Below are positions 52,419-61,113 of a DNA stretch of 64,000 nucleotides, piece after piece (the first letter of the stretch is position 1; every line of letters begins with the position of its first letter). Source of the DNA: WHSW01 sp963851045 (lineage in GTDB: Bacteria > Actinomycetota > Thermoleophilia > Solirubrobacterales > 70-9). Both the position numbers and the translations under genes were made by a program. Location of the stretch: the NCBI GenBank assembly GCA_963851045.1, contig CAWKNC010000002.1:1612001-1676000 (forward strand). Direction: 5' to 3'. The notes below the pieces were generated by a model that saw only the letters and a program-made list of their open reading frames with translations, did not search any database and was not told the DNA's origin.

Positions 52419-54305
52419 ATGGCGTCTTTGCGTCATCTGACTGCGTTCGGCGCCGCGACCCTTGCGCTGGCCCTCCCCGCCATGGCGACCGCCTTCGATC
52501 CGAACCTCGAGGCGAAGAACTTCGCGAAAACTGCGGAGCGCGAGCAGTACGTCACGCTGACGCCGGAGTTCCAGCTGCGCCTCCAGCGCGCCAATCTCGA
52601 CAACGAGACCGAGACCGCACAGATCGTTGCTGCCGACCCCGAGCGCAACTTCAGCGGCAACATCTGCGCGAACGGAGGCAATGAGTGCGCCGGCGATGTC
52701 CGGTTCTACGACTGGCCGGATCTTGGCTTCGCGATCCGCAAGCCGGTGCTGTTCACCGCCCGCAACGGCTCGACCCTGTCAGGACACGTTTGGGCCACCC
52801 GCGACAACCTCGGCCCTCGCCCGGCGGTCGTGATCACGACCGGCTCGGTCCAGGCGCCCGAGCGCCTCTACTGGGGCACGGCAGCCACCCTCGCCAAGCA
52901 CGGCTACGTCGTCCTCACCTACGACACCCAGGGCCAGGGGCGATCCGACACCTACGGCGAGGGCGCGGACCTGCTCGACGGGGTCCCCTCGCAAGCCGCC
53001 CGGCCGTTCTACGACGGCACCGAGGACGCCCTCGACTTCATGCTGTCGACCGCCGCGGAGCCCTACGACCCGCGGCCGAGCTGCTCGAGCGGCACCGACC
53101 ACTCACCGAAGCAGGATCGTCGCGCTGGCGCAGGGCTCAACGCCGCGTACAACCCGCTGGCCGATCTCGTCGACCCGACCCGGGTCGGGATCGCCGGCCA
53201 CTCGCTCGGCGCCGCCGCCGTCTCGTACATCGGCCAGCTCGACCCGCGCGTCGACGCGGTCGCCGCCTGGGACAACCTTCGAGCACCGAGCGCAGACGAG
53301 GACTCTGGCGAAGGGCCTGGCGGCCTACCCACCTGCGTCTCCGGATCATCGCCGCGACCCACGGACGTCGCGATCACCAAGCCCGCCATTGGGATTTCGA
53401 ACGACTACGGAATCGCTCCAGCGCCGAACAGATCCGATCCCGAGCCCCAGACCGGAAACGACGCCTTTCTGGCCTACAGGGAAGCCGGCGTTGACTCGAT
53501 GCAGTTTCACATCCGCGGCGGCACCCACGAGGAGTCGGCGTTCATTCCGGGCAACACGACCGGGGTGCTCGGACTCGCCACCCTGCGCGGGACCGACATG
53601 ATCGCGTGGTACACGCTCGCCTGGTTCGACAAATATGTGCGCTGCGCCGACGGGGGCAACTGCGACGTCGAGGAGGCCGACCGGCGCCTGCTGACGGATC
53701 GTTGGCGAAACGACCAGCGTGGCGGCTCGATCGACGCCAACAACGACCCGAACCTGTTCTCCTTCTATCGCTTCTCCCGCTACGACCTCCACGCCGACGG
53801 CAAAGAGGTCACCTGCGACGACATGCGAACGGGCTGTCCATCAATGCGCCCCGATGGTCATCCGGACGGCTACTCGTTCGTCTCCGATGCGCACACCCCG
53901 CGCGAGGGGTCGTCATCCGAACGCGGCAACACCGGGGAACCCTGCGCCCTCCCGCAACTCGGCACGAATGGAAAGGACACAGCTGTGACGCTGCCTCCGA
54001 GCGGCGCCGGCGACGCGATCCGAGGTCGCGGTGGCGCTGATCGTCTGCGAGGCGGAGCTGGCGACGACTGCCTTTACGGCAACAGGGGAAATGATCGCAT
54101 CGGCGGCGACGACGGCGCCGATCGCCTCAAGGGCGGCGCTGGCGCCGACAGACTCAAGGGTGGCGCGGGACGCGACGTACTCGGGGGCGGCCCAGGTGAC
54201 GACGTCATCCGCGCGCGCGACGGCGCACGCGACCGCATCCGCTGCGGACCCGGCAAGGACAGGGTCTTCGCCGACCGCAGGGACCGTCTCGGCGCTGGCT
54301 GCTGA
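52419..54305 (+). CDS. Secreted alpha/beta hydrolase with C-terminal RTX-like glycine-rich repeats
   Basis: A 628-residue protein with a Sec signal peptide (cleavage near AMATAF, about residue 25). The hydrolase core has the nucleophile GHSLGAAAVS and a late His in RGGTHEESAF. From nt 54010 the chain contains about eight nonapeptide-like repeats of the GGxGxDxL type (RGGADRL, GGAGDD, GGDDGADRL, KGGAGAD, GGGPGDDV). These are typical calcium-binding parallel beta-roll sequence. Several Cys suggest an oxidising outer environment. AAGGAGG lies 8 bases before ATG 52419. The substrate is unknown. Confidence 0.85.
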   Translation: MASLRHLTAFGAATLALALPAMATAFDPNLEAKNFAKTAEREQYVTLTPEFQLRLQRANLDNETETAQIVAADPERNFSGNICANGGNECAGDVRFYDWPDLGFAIRKPVLFTARNGSTLSGHVWATRDNLGPRPAVVITTGSVQAPERLYWGTAATLAKHGYVVLTYDTQGQGRSDTYGEGADLLDGVPSQAARPFYDGTEDALDFMLSTAAEPYDPRPSCSSGTDHSPKQDRRAGAGLNAAYNPLADLVDPTRVGIAGHSLGAAAVSYIGQLDPRVDAVAAWDNLRAPSADEDSGEGPGGLPTCVSGSSPRPTDVAITKPAIGISNDYGIAPAPNRSDPEPQTGNDAFLAYREAGVDSMQFHIRGGTHEESAFIPGNTTGVLGLATLRGTDMIAWYTLAWFDKYVRCADGGNCDVEEADRRLLTDRWRNDQRGGSIDANNDPNLFSFYRFSRYDLHADGKEVTCDDMRTGCPSMRPDGHPDGYSFVSDAHTPREGSSSERGNTGEPCALPQLGTNGKDTAVTLPPSGAGDAIRGRGGADRLRGGAGDDCLYGNRGNDRIGGDDGADRLKGGAGADRLKGGAGRDVLGGGPGDDVIRARDGARDRIRCGPGKDRVFADRRDRLGAGC

Positions 54306-54321
54306 CTCGGGGAAGGCTTAC

Positions 54322-56115
54322 TCAGGCGGGCCGGTCGAGCGCGTTCGGCAGCCCGGCGGCGTAGAGCTCGGCGTCGGTTCGCTTTGCCGGCTCGTATTCG
54401 GGTGGGTCGTAGAGCCTGTACATCGCCGCCGGCGTGGCCTGCGAGCCGGCGGTCTCGAGCAGGGCGTTGACAGCGGCACGGGCGGATTCGTTCGCGCCCT
54501 CCATGGTCGCGAGGTCGATATCGGTCTGCACGTAGTCGCCGGCGAGAAAGAAGTTCGGAATCTCCGTTCGGGCCGACGGACGCTTGGGCCAAGAGCCAAC
54601 GGTGTTGACGAGCAGACGCTCGTGGTTTCGGTTGCGACCCTCGCGCTTGGACCAGCGAATGGCCGGATCCAAAAACCAGGAGTGCAGAACATCGTCGGGG
54701 AGGACCGATTCGCCGGTGTCCTCGAGATGGGCCTTGAGCTGTGCCCATACCTCCGCCTTGATCTCACGCGGGTTGCAGAGCTTGGCCGGCTTGTCGAAGA
54801 GAACCCCGGGCGAGTCCCAGTCGGAGATGTCGACCGAGAGGCAATCAACGGCCTCGCCGTCGCCGTAGTCGCGAGCGAAGTCGTGGTTCTCCCAGAATTG
54901 CGCCTGCGTCAGCGCGGTCAGCGCCCAGGGGGCGTCGACGAACGTGAGGTGACCGCGAATCAGGCCGATGTCGCGACGCAGATAGAACTGGATGCCATTC
55001 ATCCAGTCGACGTAGAGCTCGTTCATCAGCTCGAGCCGCGGATCGAGGCGAAGGATGCCTCGCGACCAGAGCTTGCGAGCGCGGTCGGCTGGCATCGCGC
55101 AGACGAACCAGTCGGCTTCGATTCGTCGCCGACGCCCGCCGCGCCGATCCACGACTCGAGCGGCGGCGATCTTGCCGCCCTGGACCTCGAGCGCCTCGAC
55201 GGTCTGGCCGACCTCGAACCGCACGCCGAGCTTGAGCAGGTGCTGGACCCAGGGGTCGATCCACGCCTCGTCGGTGGGCGCGTTGAGGACTCGGTCGGGA
55301 GCGCCGTCGTTGCCGCGGCCCATGATGTTCATCACGAAGGCCTCCGCCATGTTCCCGATCGTGCGAGTCGAGGCAACGGTTTCCTTGGCGGCGACGAGAC
55401 TGCGGGTGAGACCGCGGGCGATGACGCGCTGATACTCCTCCGACTTGCCCTCGGCCCGAACGTACTCCCACCACGTGACGTTCTCCCATTGGCCGAAACG
55501 GCGCTCCTCGCTGGAGGTGAAGAAGACCATCAGCCGGTTTGCGAAGAACTCGGCCTCCTCCGGGCGGACACCCTGCTGCTTGACGAACTCCTCGACGAGG
55601 ATCCGCTGCATGCCCGCGGGCGTTGCCGCCTGCGCGGGATCGGGGACCGTGCCGAAGAGCGTGCCGTCGGCGCGCCCCTCTGATCGCGGCGAGCTCGTCT
55701 CGGTGGCGTCGAGCAGGTTGTCGTGAACGCCGTTTGAATTGCCGGGGAACGGGATTCGCCGCATCGAGTCGGGGACGTGGTGATAGAAGCCGGGAAAGAA
55801 CCGAAAGCCGTGCTCGCCCGGCAGACGCAGCCTGCCCCCGGCCGCTGAGCCACGCACCGGGATGCTGCGGGCCTTGCCGCCCAGAGTTCCTCGTTCGTAG
55901 ATCGTGACATCGAAGCCACGTTCGATCAGCTCGTGCGCTGCCGCCAGCCCAGCCATGCCGCCGCCCAGGACCGCGACCCGGCGACGCCTGCCACCCGCGC
56001 GGGCTATTGCCGCGGCGCCCGGAGCGCTCGCGAGTGAGATCGCGGTCGCACCGACGGCGGCGTCGCGCAGCAGTTCGCGTCGCGAGGTCCTCCTCCCAGC
56101 ACCCATCGGCGGCAC
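54322..56115 (-). CDS. FAD-dependent amine oxidase/desaturase-like enzyme with Tat signal
   Basis: A 597-residue flavoprotein. The twin-arginine leader RRTSRRELLRD followed by an Ala-rich helix suggests folded export. The Rossmann FAD loop is VAVLGGGMAGLAAAHELIERG, then YERGTLGGKARS, as in phytoene desaturase and hydroxysqualene dehydroxylase relatives. The C-terminal FAD motif is FFLAGDYVQTDIDLATMEGANESG-like. The substrate is not known; terpenoid or amine substrates are typical for the fold. It lies tail to tail with the secreted hydrolase (16 bases apart), so both products act outside the membrane. Confidence 0.88.
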   Translation of the reverse strand: MPPMGAGRRTSRRELLRDAAVGATAISLASAPGAAAIARAGGRRRRVAVLGGGMAGLAAAHELIERGFDVTIYERGTLGGKARSIPVRGSAAGGRLRLPGEHGFRFFPGFYHHVPDSMRRIPFPGNSNGVHDNLLDATETSSPRSEGRADGTLFGTVPDPAQAATPAGMQRILVEEFVKQQGVRPEEAEFFANRLMVFFTSSEERRFGQWENVTWWEYVRAEGKSEEYQRVIARGLTRSLVAAKETVASTRTIGNMAEAFVMNIMGRGNDGAPDRVLNAPTDEAWIDPWVQHLLKLGVRFEVGQTVEALEVQGGKIAAARVVDRRGGRRRRIEADWFVCAMPADRARKLWSRGILRLDPRLELMNELYVDWMNGIQFYLRRDIGLIRGHLTFVDAPWALTALTQAQFWENHDFARDYGDGEAVDCLSVDISDWDSPGVLFDKPAKLCNPREIKAEVWAQLKAHLEDTGESVLPDDVLHSWFLDPAIRWSKREGRNRNHERLLVNTVGSWPKRPSARTEIPNFFLAGDYVQTDIDLATMEGANESARAAVNALLETAGSQATPAAMYRLYDPPEYEPAKRTDAELYAAGLPNALDRPA

Positions 56116-56174
56116 CCTAGCCCGCGGTGTGAGCGGGTGCGCCGGTTACGGAGGCCAGCGACTGAGCGAGCGAT

Positions 56175-56639
56175 CTAGAGGGGCCGGCAGTGAACGAAGT
56201 CGAGATTGCGCACGACCCGGTACGCGTTGCGTTCGAGCGCGGCCGACTTCGCGGTCAGGCGGGCCGCGGCATCGAGGCGGCGCAGCTGCAGGGCGACAGC
56301 GGCGTCCACGCCGGTGGCGGTCGCCTCGCGCTCGCGATGCAGCCATTTCGCGATCCGCTGACGGTCACCAGGCGGTCGCGGCAGTCGCGAGATGCGCCGA
56401 TAGCCCTGGCGCAGCTCTCGGTAGGCCGCAGCGAAGTCGCGACCGGCACGCGGCACGCGACCGCGATCGAGATGCTTTATCCCGCGTGCGATCTTGCGCG
56501 CGGCGTCGTTGCGCTTGACCTGGCAGACGTCGTCAGCGCGTTTGACAAACTTCGCTCGCCCGCTGGAGCTCGCCTCAACCGCTGCCGTCAGGCCCACGGC
56601 GATCACGGCCACGAGTGCGATGGAGCCAAGCGCGCGCAT
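56175..56639 (-). CDS. Secreted basic helical protein of unknown function
   Basis: A 154-residue protein with a signal peptide (SIALVAVIAVGLTAAVEA). The mature part is Arg/Lys-rich, helical, and has two Cys: one in DDVCQVKR near the start and one in FVHCRPL at the end, probably a disulfide closing the helices. Similar small proteins are common in Thermoleophilia-like genomes, but no function is known to me. It lies 26 bases downstream of clpC. Confidence 0.65.
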   Translation of the reverse strand: MRALGSIALVAVIAVGLTAAVEASSSGRAKFVKRADDVCQVKRNDAARKIARGIKHLDRGRVPRAGRDFAAAYRELRQGYRRISRLPRPPGDRQRIAKWLHREREATATGVDAAVALQLRRLDAAARLTAKSAALERNAYRVVRNLDFVHCRPL

Positions 56640-56665
56640 CGAACGCCAAGGCCCCCCTGCTCGAC

Positions 56666-59251
56666 TCAGACCGAGTCGTCGGCCGGCGCGTCGCCGGCGC
56701 CGGCGTCCTCATCCGAGTCGCCGTCGCTCTTGGCGGCACCGACGCCAACCGGCTCCTTCTCGTCTTCCTTTGCCTTGCGCTTGCGCGGCTTGACGAGCTT
56801 CAGCGAGAGTGGACGCTCCTCGTCGTCGCTCTTTGCGTCGACGTCGATGAGCACCGTCGTCCCGCTGACGATCGAGCCCGGACCCTGGCGCAGGACCTCG
56901 TCCGCAAGTGGGTCCTCGATGTAACGCTGGATTGCGCGCCGCAGCGGGCGGGCACCCATCGACGGATCCCAGCCCTTGTCGGCGAGAAGGTCCTTCGCGG
57001 CATCGGTGAGCTCGAGCTGAAGCTCGTGCTCAGCGACCTGTGCCCGCACCCGGGTGATCAGGAGGTCCACGATCTCCTTGATCTCCTCCTTGGCGAGCTT
57101 GTGGAAGACGATGACCTCGTCGATGCGGTTGAGGAACTCGGGGCGGAAGACCTTCTTCAACTCGCCCATGATCCGGTCCTTCATGTCCTTGTACGACGCT
57201 CCGGTCTCGTCATCGGAGATGGCGAAACCGAAGGAGACGTTGCGGGCGATGTCCTTCGCGCCGATGTTCGAGGTCATGATCACGATGGTGTTGCGGAAGT
57301 CGACCGTGCGGCCCTGAGCGTCGGTCAGGCGCCCGTCCTCGAGGATCTGCAAGAGGATGTTGAAGACGTCCGGGTGGGCCTTTTCGATCTCGTCGAGCAG
57401 CAGCACCGAGTACGGCTTGCGACGCACGGCCTCGGTGAGCTGGCCGCCCTCGTCGTAGCCGACGTAGCCGGGCGGCGAGCCGACCAGTCGTGAAACGGCG
57501 TGCTTCTCCATGTACTCCGACATGTCGATGCGGATCATCGAGTCCTCGTCGCCGAACAAAAACTCGGCAAGGGTTCGCGCAAGCTCGGTCTTGCCGACGC
57601 CCGATGGGCCGAGGAAGATGAACGAGCCTGCGGGGCGCTTGGGGTCCTTGATCCCGGCGCGTGAGCGGCGGATCGCCTTCGAAACGGCCTCAATCGCGAC
57701 GTGCTGTCCGATGACCCGCTTGTGGAGCTCCTCCTCCATGCGGATGAGCTTGCGCGTCTCGGCCTCGGTCAGCTTGAAGACGGGGATCCCGGTCCACATC
57801 GAGACGATGTCCGCGATCTCTTCCTCGCCGACGGCGGGGCGCTCACCGGCCTCGCCCGACTCCCATTGGTCCTCGAGCTCGCGCTTTCGGTTGGTCATCT
57901 GGCGCTCGGTGTCGCGCAGGTTCGCGGCCTTCTCGAACTCCTGCGCCTCGATCGCGGCCTCCTTGGCGCGCCGGGTCTCCTCGATCTCCTCCTCGAGATC
58001 GCGGTAGACGGGCGGTTGGCTCATCGAGCGAATACGCATCCGCGATGCCGCCTCGTCGATCAGGTCGATCGCCTTATCGGGCAGGAATCGGTCGGAGATG
58101 TAGCGGTCGGCGAGTTCAGCGGCCGCCTCGAGGGCGTCGTCGGTGATGTTGACCTTGTGGTGGTCCTCGTAGCGCTCGCGCAGGCCCTCGAGGATCTTCA
58201 CCGTGTCGGGGATCGACGGCTCCTCGACCTTGATCTGCTGGAAGCGGCGCTCGAGCGCTGAGTCGCGTTCGAGGTACTTGCGGTACTCGTCGAGCGTCGT
58301 CGCTCCGATCGTCTGCAGCTCGCCGCGGGCGAGCGCCGGCTTCAGGATCGAGGCGGCGTCGATCGCGCCCTCGGCGGCACCGGCGCCGACGAGGTTGTGG
58401 AGCTCGTCGATGAAAAGGACGATGTCACCGCGCTGGGTGATCTCCTTCATCACCTTCTTCAGGCGCTCCTCGAACTCGCCTCGGTACTTCGAGCCGGCGA
58501 CCAGCGCAGCCAGATCGAGCGTGTAGATCTGCTTGTTCTTGAGCAGCTCTGGAACCTCACCGCGGGTGATTCGCGAAGCGAGGCCCTCGACGATGGCGGT
58601 CTTGCCGACACCGGGCTCACCCAGCAGGACGGGGTTGTTCTTCTGGCGGCGCGAGAGGATCTGCATGATCCGCTCGACCTCGGTCTCGCGACCGATGACG
58701 GGATCGAGCTTGCCCTCGGAGGCCAGCTTGGTGAGGTTGCGCCCGAACTGGTCGAGCAGCTTCGAGGACTTCTTGCCCTCGCCGGAGCCGCCACCGGAGC
58801 CCTGGCGGCGCCCGCCGGGGCCGGAGAGCATCCGGATGACCTCGTTGCGGATCTTTTCCGAGTCGGCATCGAAATCGAGCAGGATGCGGGCGGCGACACC
58901 CTCGTTCTCGCGCACCAGCCCGAGCAGGATGTGCTCGGTGCCGATGTAGTTATGGCCGAGGCTCAGCGCCTCACGCAGGGCGAGCTCGAGGACCTTCTTC
59001 GCGCGCGGCGTGAAGGGAATCTGGCCCGAGGTGACCTCTTCGCCGGAACCGACGATCCGCACGACCTGGGCACGAACGCGCTCAACCGTGATGTCGAGTG
59101 ACTCGAGGACGCGGGCTGCCAGGCCCTCCTCCTCGCGAAGCAGCCCGAGCAGGATGTGCTCGGTGCCGATGTAGTTGTGCTTGAGCGTCCTCGCCTCTTC
59201 CTGGGCCAGGACGACCACCTGCCGTGCCCGCTCTGTGAATCGCTCGAACAA
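56666..59251 (-). CDS. clpC: ClpC AAA+ unfoldase of the Clp protease
   Basis: An 861-residue HSP100 protein. Two N-domain repeats (MFERFTERARQVVVLAQEEA and FTPRAKKVLELALREA) are followed by the first AAA domain (Walker A GEPGVGKTAIVEG). Next is the ClpC middle domain with a UVR-like motif (about 420-455), then the second AAA domain (GPSGVGKTELARTLAEF) with a loop that docks ClpP. It delivers proteins to ClpP for degradation. The C-terminal 45 residues are acidic. No ctsR, mcsA or mcsB precede it. Confidence 0.97.
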   Translation of the reverse strand: MFERFTERARQVVVLAQEEARTLKHNYIGTEHILLGLLREEEGLAARVLESLDITVERVRAQVVRIVGSGEEVTSGQIPFTPRAKKVLELALREALSLGHNYIGTEHILLGLVRENEGVAARILLDFDADSEKIRNEVIRMLSGPGGRRQGSGGGSGEGKKSSKLLDQFGRNLTKLASEGKLDPVIGRETEVERIMQILSRRQKNNPVLLGEPGVGKTAIVEGLASRITRGEVPELLKNKQIYTLDLAALVAGSKYRGEFEERLKKVMKEITQRGDIVLFIDELHNLVGAGAAEGAIDAASILKPALARGELQTIGATTLDEYRKYLERDSALERRFQQIKVEEPSIPDTVKILEGLRERYEDHHKVNITDDALEAAAELADRYISDRFLPDKAIDLIDEAASRMRIRSMSQPPVYRDLEEEIEETRRAKEAAIEAQEFEKAANLRDTERQMTNRKRELEDQWESGEAGERPAVGEEEIADIVSMWTGIPVFKLTEAETRKLIRMEEELHKRVIGQHVAIEAVSKAIRRSRAGIKDPKRPAGSFIFLGPSGVGKTELARTLAEFLFGDEDSMIRIDMSEYMEKHAVSRLVGSPPGYVGYDEGGQLTEAVRRKPYSVLLLDEIEKAHPDVFNILLQILEDGRLTDAQGRTVDFRNTIVIMTSNIGAKDIARNVSFGFAISDDETGASYKDMKDRIMGELKKVFRPEFLNRIDEVIVFHKLAKEEIKEIVDLLITRVRAQVAEHELQLELTDAAKDLLADKGWDPSMGARPLRRAIQRYIEDPLADEVLRQGPGSIVSGTTVLIDVDAKSDDEERPLSLKLVKPRKRKAKEDEKEPVGVGAAKSDGDSDEDAGAGDAPADDSV

Positions 59252-59287
59252 ATCTGATCCTGTTCTAAATCCGGTCTTCCTGGTTTT

Positions 59288-59305
59288 CCGTGCCTACCGT
59301 GCCTA
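59288..59305. repeat. Tandem 9-base repeat in the clpC leader
   Basis: ccgtgccta occurs twice head to tail (59288-59296 and 59297-59305), in the predicted transcribed leader of clpC, about 40 bases before its ATG. A regulator site or RNA-binding site is possible. Confidence 0.55.
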
Positions 59306-59416
59306 AGTTCTAGCTACGCCGGGGGACGCGACAGCGCCGGTGCTCCATCCTCTAGATCGGCTGCGAGTGGCCGCGGGATTAGAACCTCCGGTCTTTCTCG
59401 ACGTCCGCGAGAGGCA

Positions 59417-59439
59417 AGTATATCGGGGGCCATCCCCCG
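59417..59439 (-). promoter_or_regulatory. Promoter -10 of clpC overlain by a hairpin
   Basis: TATACT (59417-59422, minus strand) is a consensus -10 and would start transcription near 59410, leaving a leader of about 160 nt. No good -35 is found. The spacer contains the palindrome cgggggccatcccccg (59424-59439), which could be an operator for a regulator that replaces the -35. It does not match known CtsR or ClgR sites. Confidence 0.45.
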
Positions 59440-59472
59440 GCCAGGAGGGGTAACTCATCTAAATTCCGCGCT

Positions 59473-60733
59473 GTGAGCGAGGTGGCAGGGAAGCCTGAGG
59501 CGCTGCGCGCATTCGCCAAGGAGCACGGGCTCGTCTATGCCGAGCAAATCGATCTGCCCCGGTCGGGCGGCCTTTTGGGCGAAGACGCCCTCTCGATCAA
59601 GGGTGCTGTCGCCGGCATCATCTCCGGCGCCGAGCGCGGTGCCCTCTGCCACGTGCACTACACCGAGCACTCCAACGACACGACGTACGACCGAGAGCGC
59701 ACCGTCGCCGTGCTCCGCGTTCCCGAGTCGATCGGCTTCGCTCCGTACCTGGGCACCGTGGGGTTCGGGAGCGGGATGCACCCGACCAAGACGGTCGCAC
59801 TCGACGGCGGCGGGTCCGTGCGGGTCGCCGATGGCGTCAACGACTCATGGCTGCGCGAGCTGCTCTCCCCCGCGTTCACGCAGTGGCTGGCGCGCAGCCC
59901 CGATGACTTCCACTGGGAGCTCATCGATGGCGTCCTCTGCGCATCGCTGCCGGGCCACATCCTCGACCACGACAGGCTGAAGACACTGTGCGATGACGCA
60001 GCCCAGATCGCAGGACGGATTCGCGAGGAGTGCCTCGAGGAGGTCGAGCTCGGCGAGGCCAAGCGGACGGCCGCGAAGTCCGCAAAGCGCGAGTCGGCGA
60101 CGGACAAGCTTGCCGCGGCGATCCTGGAGGGCACCACGTTCGCGACGGCTCCTGCCGATGTCGGCTCCTCGCGCCCCCAGTTTCGCGACCACCTCATCCG
60201 CCACCCCTCTACCTACGTCATCAGCGTCTGGATAACGCTGCTGATCATGCTCGGCATCAACATCATCGGTGCCGGCATCTACGGACTGCTGCTGACCGTC
60301 GGCGACCCCGGTCGGGCGGTGATCGTCTACCAGCTGATGCTCTTCGTGGTGATCTTTCCGCTCGTTTTACGTGGCCGGGTCAACGGACTCAGCGAACGGC
60401 TGTCGACGCTGGGGTTTTGGCGGGAGTGGGCTCGCGAACGGCACCTCACCGAGGAGGAGCCCACCGACGTTCGCGGCAACCCACGCCAAGGCGAACCTGC
60501 CTGGCGCACCCTCACGCGTCTACAGCGGCATCTTCGGCGGTGTCGCGGGCTGGCTCATGTTCACCGGCGACGGAGACAAGCGAGGCGACGTGATCGCGAT
60601 CGTTGCCGGCGAGCAGGGCCCGACCGCTTCGGAGGCGTTTGACGTCTCGGCGCCGGGGCCGTCGACCGCAACCCTGGACGCCCACATCACCCGTCTCGCG
60701 GCAAAGCTGGGAGACCCCACCCGCCCTGTATAG
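59473..60733 (+). CDS. Uncharacterised membrane protein, paralog B; frameshifted near C-terminus
   Basis: The first 330 residues (GTG 59473) are in one frame: an N-terminal domain similar to paralog A (12926), with the VAVLRVPESIGFAPYL and WLRELLSPAFTQWLARSP segments. A linker follows, then two membrane helices (about 253-275 and 284-302). After VRGNPRQG the frame turns Arg-rich. The next frame continues with a sensible sequence (SRVYSGIFGGVAGWLMFTGD...) to 60733. A one-base change at about 60470-60520 is likely. The open frame alone ends at 60642. No function is known. Confidence 0.75.
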
Positions 60734-60761
60734 ACCCGCCTCGCTGCGACCACCGCGGCGG

Positions 60762-61106
60762 CTAACGCCCAGCCACGCGCACCTCGGTTGCCTGAACCTG
60801 GTGCTGGCCGGCCGAGCCGGGATAGACCGGGCCTGCGACCGCGATCAGATCGCCCGGGCCCGGCAGCGGATGCGGGCGCAGATCGGCGGCGACGTCGATG
60901 ACCGAGATCCCGGGTGCTGTGACCGACTCGCCGCTCGCCAAGACGAAATGCGCGTCGCCATCGCCATCGGGGTCAACGCGCTCGACGTAGATGACCTTGC
61001 CACTCGCGGCGGTGCAGTTGGGGAGCGCGTTTGAACCGCAGGCGGGTGGAGAAACGCCGAGCGAAACCGAAGCGGCGACCGTTGCGAGCGCCCCGGCCAG
61101 GCTCAC
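60762..61106 (-). CDS. Small secreted protein of unknown function
   Basis: A 114-residue protein with a signal peptide (LAGALATVAASVSLGVSPPA) and two Cys (PPACGSN and LPNCTAA). The rest is a beta-rich domain with Asp/Gly turns (RVDPDGDGDAHFVLASG) resembling an OB-type or similar small barrel. It starts 7 bases after the lysS stop and may be co-transcribed. The family is not recognised. Confidence 0.65.
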   Translation of the reverse strand: MSLAGALATVAASVSLGVSPPACGSNALPNCTAASGKVIYVERVDPDGDGDAHFVLASGESVTAPGISVIDVAADLRPHPLPGPGDLIAVAGPVYPGSAGQHQVQATEVRVAGR

Positions 61107-61113
61107 GGCCAGC

